Of a stretch of 5,884 nucleotides of DNA, positions 4,860-5,884 are shown in pieces (position 1 is the first letter of the stretch; every line of letters begins with the position of its first letter). The notes under the pieces are model-generated. The model saw only the letters and a program-made list of their open reading frames with translations, searched no databases and had not been told where the DNA came from. The stretch lies in NCBI GenBank assembly GCA_947175805.1, contig CAMWOF010000163.1, forward strand, positions 1-5,884, read 5' to 3'. The position numbers were made by a program, and so were the translations under genes. This DNA comes from an uncultured Clostridiaceae bacterium. Lineage in GTDB: Bacteria; Bacillota; Clostridia; Lachnospirales; Lachnospiraceae.

Positions 4860-5884
4860 TTGGAAAACTTAACGTCGGAAGTTGTTTCACTTACAAAGTC
4901 TATGCGGGCAGCAGCATATATTTATGGGGATATTCAAAAACAATGTGATCAGATTCCGTTTGGAGGTAGTATTCGAGAATCAATAGGACCATTTCCTGAA
5001 TTTATTCTTAAAGGTCGTTTTTGTACTAGATCTTTAAAAGGATTGTGTTCTCCTTGTTTTTATTCAAGGTTGCCAGTTCATGAAATCGACGAAAGTGAAT
5101 TTAATCTAGGATATGAAGAGCAAGTAGAGTATATTATTCATCATTTTAGGGAACTTGTAATAGAAAATCAGGTTGGAAAAGTTGCACATAATTTTGTGAC
5201 AGATAAAGATGTATATGGAATGGTTTGTACACCAACAGGATCGTATTTTGATCCACGTGAGTATCCGGTCAATATTAGAAAGAACAATCTTAAGAAACTA
5301 ACCAAAACAGCTGATAGTTATAATTGCGAAATAATATTACATATAGAAAGCCATGCAGAGGATGTAATTAATTATTTTAAAGATCCAGATTTTGAAGAAT
5401 TATCACTACTTCATCAGCTTCATGCTAGAGTTCTGCTTGGGTTTGAAAGTGTAAATGAGATTTCTAGAAATACTATTTATGCAAAACAACTAAATATTAA
5501 AGATTTTTCCACGGCAGTTTCTATACTGAAATCAAATGATTTTCCAGTAGGAGCTTTTGTTTTTGCAGGATTATTTGCGCTGACTGATGAAGAGACAATT
5601 AGCGATACGAAAGAAACACTTTATTATCTAAAAAGTATTAATGTGAGTCCGGTTTTAATGTTTGCTAATACACAAAAGTATACTATACCCGATGTGTTGT
5701 TAAGTATTGGAAAGTATAAATTATTAGATCCAAGAACTGTATATTATATTGTTAAAAATACAATTGAGATATTCGGATGCGAAATGAATAGTGATATAGA
5801 TCCTTGGTTTATTGCTGATCCTAAAGGTGGTCCTCCGGATCCTAATTATCATATTTTTAATGCATCAACAAGTACATCTTGTAC
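4860..5884 (+). CDS. Radical SAM protein, RaSEA/COG1244-like (3' end outside window)
   Basis: The frame is open to the window edge: 341 codons plus two bases, no stop. It encodes a radical SAM enzyme, which would use a [4Fe-4S] cluster and S-adenosylmethionine to make a 5'-deoxyadenosyl radical. The cluster motif is C55-TRSLKGL-C63-SP-C66, a C-x7-C-x2-C spacing instead of the common C-x3-C-x2-C, and typical of the Elp3-like RaSEA/COG1244 group. Further landmarks in family order are TGSYFDPREYP (126-136; family form 'GSFFD.REVP'), LLGFESVNEISRNTI (192-206), a barrel region around FVFAGLFALTDEETISDT (about 233-250) and KYTIPDVLLSIGKYKLLDP (about 273-291). The final part has DPKGGPPDP and Cys341 at the edge, so C-terminal cysteines may follow. 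The start is TTG 4860; ATG 4845 is the alternative. Archaeal RaSEA acts with ArcS to make archaeosine in tRNA, but bacterial members need not; the substrate here is unknown. Confidence is high for radical SAM and good for the subgroup. Confidence 0.85.
   Translation, partial: MENLTSEVVSLTKSMRAAAYIYGDIQKQCDQIPFGGSIRESIGPFPEFILKGRFCTRSLKGLCSPCFYSRLPVHEIDESEFNLGYEEQVEYIIHHFRELVIENQVGKVAHNFVTDKDVYGMVCTPTGSYFDPREYPVNIRKNNLKKLTKTADSYNCEIILHIESHAEDVINYFKDPDFEELSLLHQLHARVLLGFESVNEISRNTIYAKQLNIKDFSTAVSILKSNDFPVGAFVFAGLFALTDEETISDTKETLYYLKSINVSPVLMFANTQKYTIPDVLLSIGKYKLLDPRTVYYIVKNTIEIFGCEMNSDIDPWFIADPKGGPPDPNYHIFNASTSTSC

Noticed and set aside
1..5884. CRISPR array, tRNA or rRNA genes
   Set aside because: No regularly spaced short repeats and no cloverleaf or conserved rRNA segments were seen on reading both strands.

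Overview
The window looks like an AT-rich Bacillota chromosome, most likely a Clostridia/Lachnospiraceae-type gut anaerobe. This is inferred from strong AGGAGG-type ribosome binding sites, GTG and TTG starts, A/T-rich codon use, and the protein families present; no marker gene fixes the taxon. Three zones can be separated.

Zone 1 (about 79-2395) is a compact plus-strand operon of three overlapping genes: an ECF-type sigma-70 factor (93-584), a single-pass membrane protein that is the probable anti-sigma factor (568-1188), and a multi-pass membrane acyltransferase of the Acyl_transf_3 family (start re-assigned to 1181, end 2311). A good intrinsic terminator (2346-2395) closes it. The layout suggests an envelope-sensing sigma/anti-sigma pair translated together with an enzyme that acylates a surface or secreted carbohydrate.

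Zone 2 (about 2400-4590) is a graveyard of mobile-element parts. It holds two diverged direct repeats of about 95 bases, and between them and running into the second one is the 5' end of a low-molecular-weight protein tyrosine phosphatase gene, broken just inside its P-loop. An orphan terminator hairpin follows (2818-2864), then a small helical protein of unknown function (3103-3438), a convergent XRE-family regulator (3540-3884, minus) with its own promoter inside a large imperfect inverted repeat, and the decayed C-terminal part of a large serine recombinase (about 3958-4460). I read this as the remains of one or more integrated elements; the two small intact genes are typical element passengers.

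Zone 3 (about 4590 to the end) starts with an AT-rich control region containing a palindrome, a good sigma-A promoter and a Shine-Dalgarno/TTG start. It drives a gene that runs off the window. The 341 visible residues are a radical SAM protein with a C-x7-C-x2-C cluster and the later motifs of the RaSEA/COG1244 (Elp3-like) group, known in archaea for archaeosine synthesis on tRNA. A bacterial member behind a dead recombinase is the most interesting item here: its substrate cannot be read from this window and its partners should lie just downstream.
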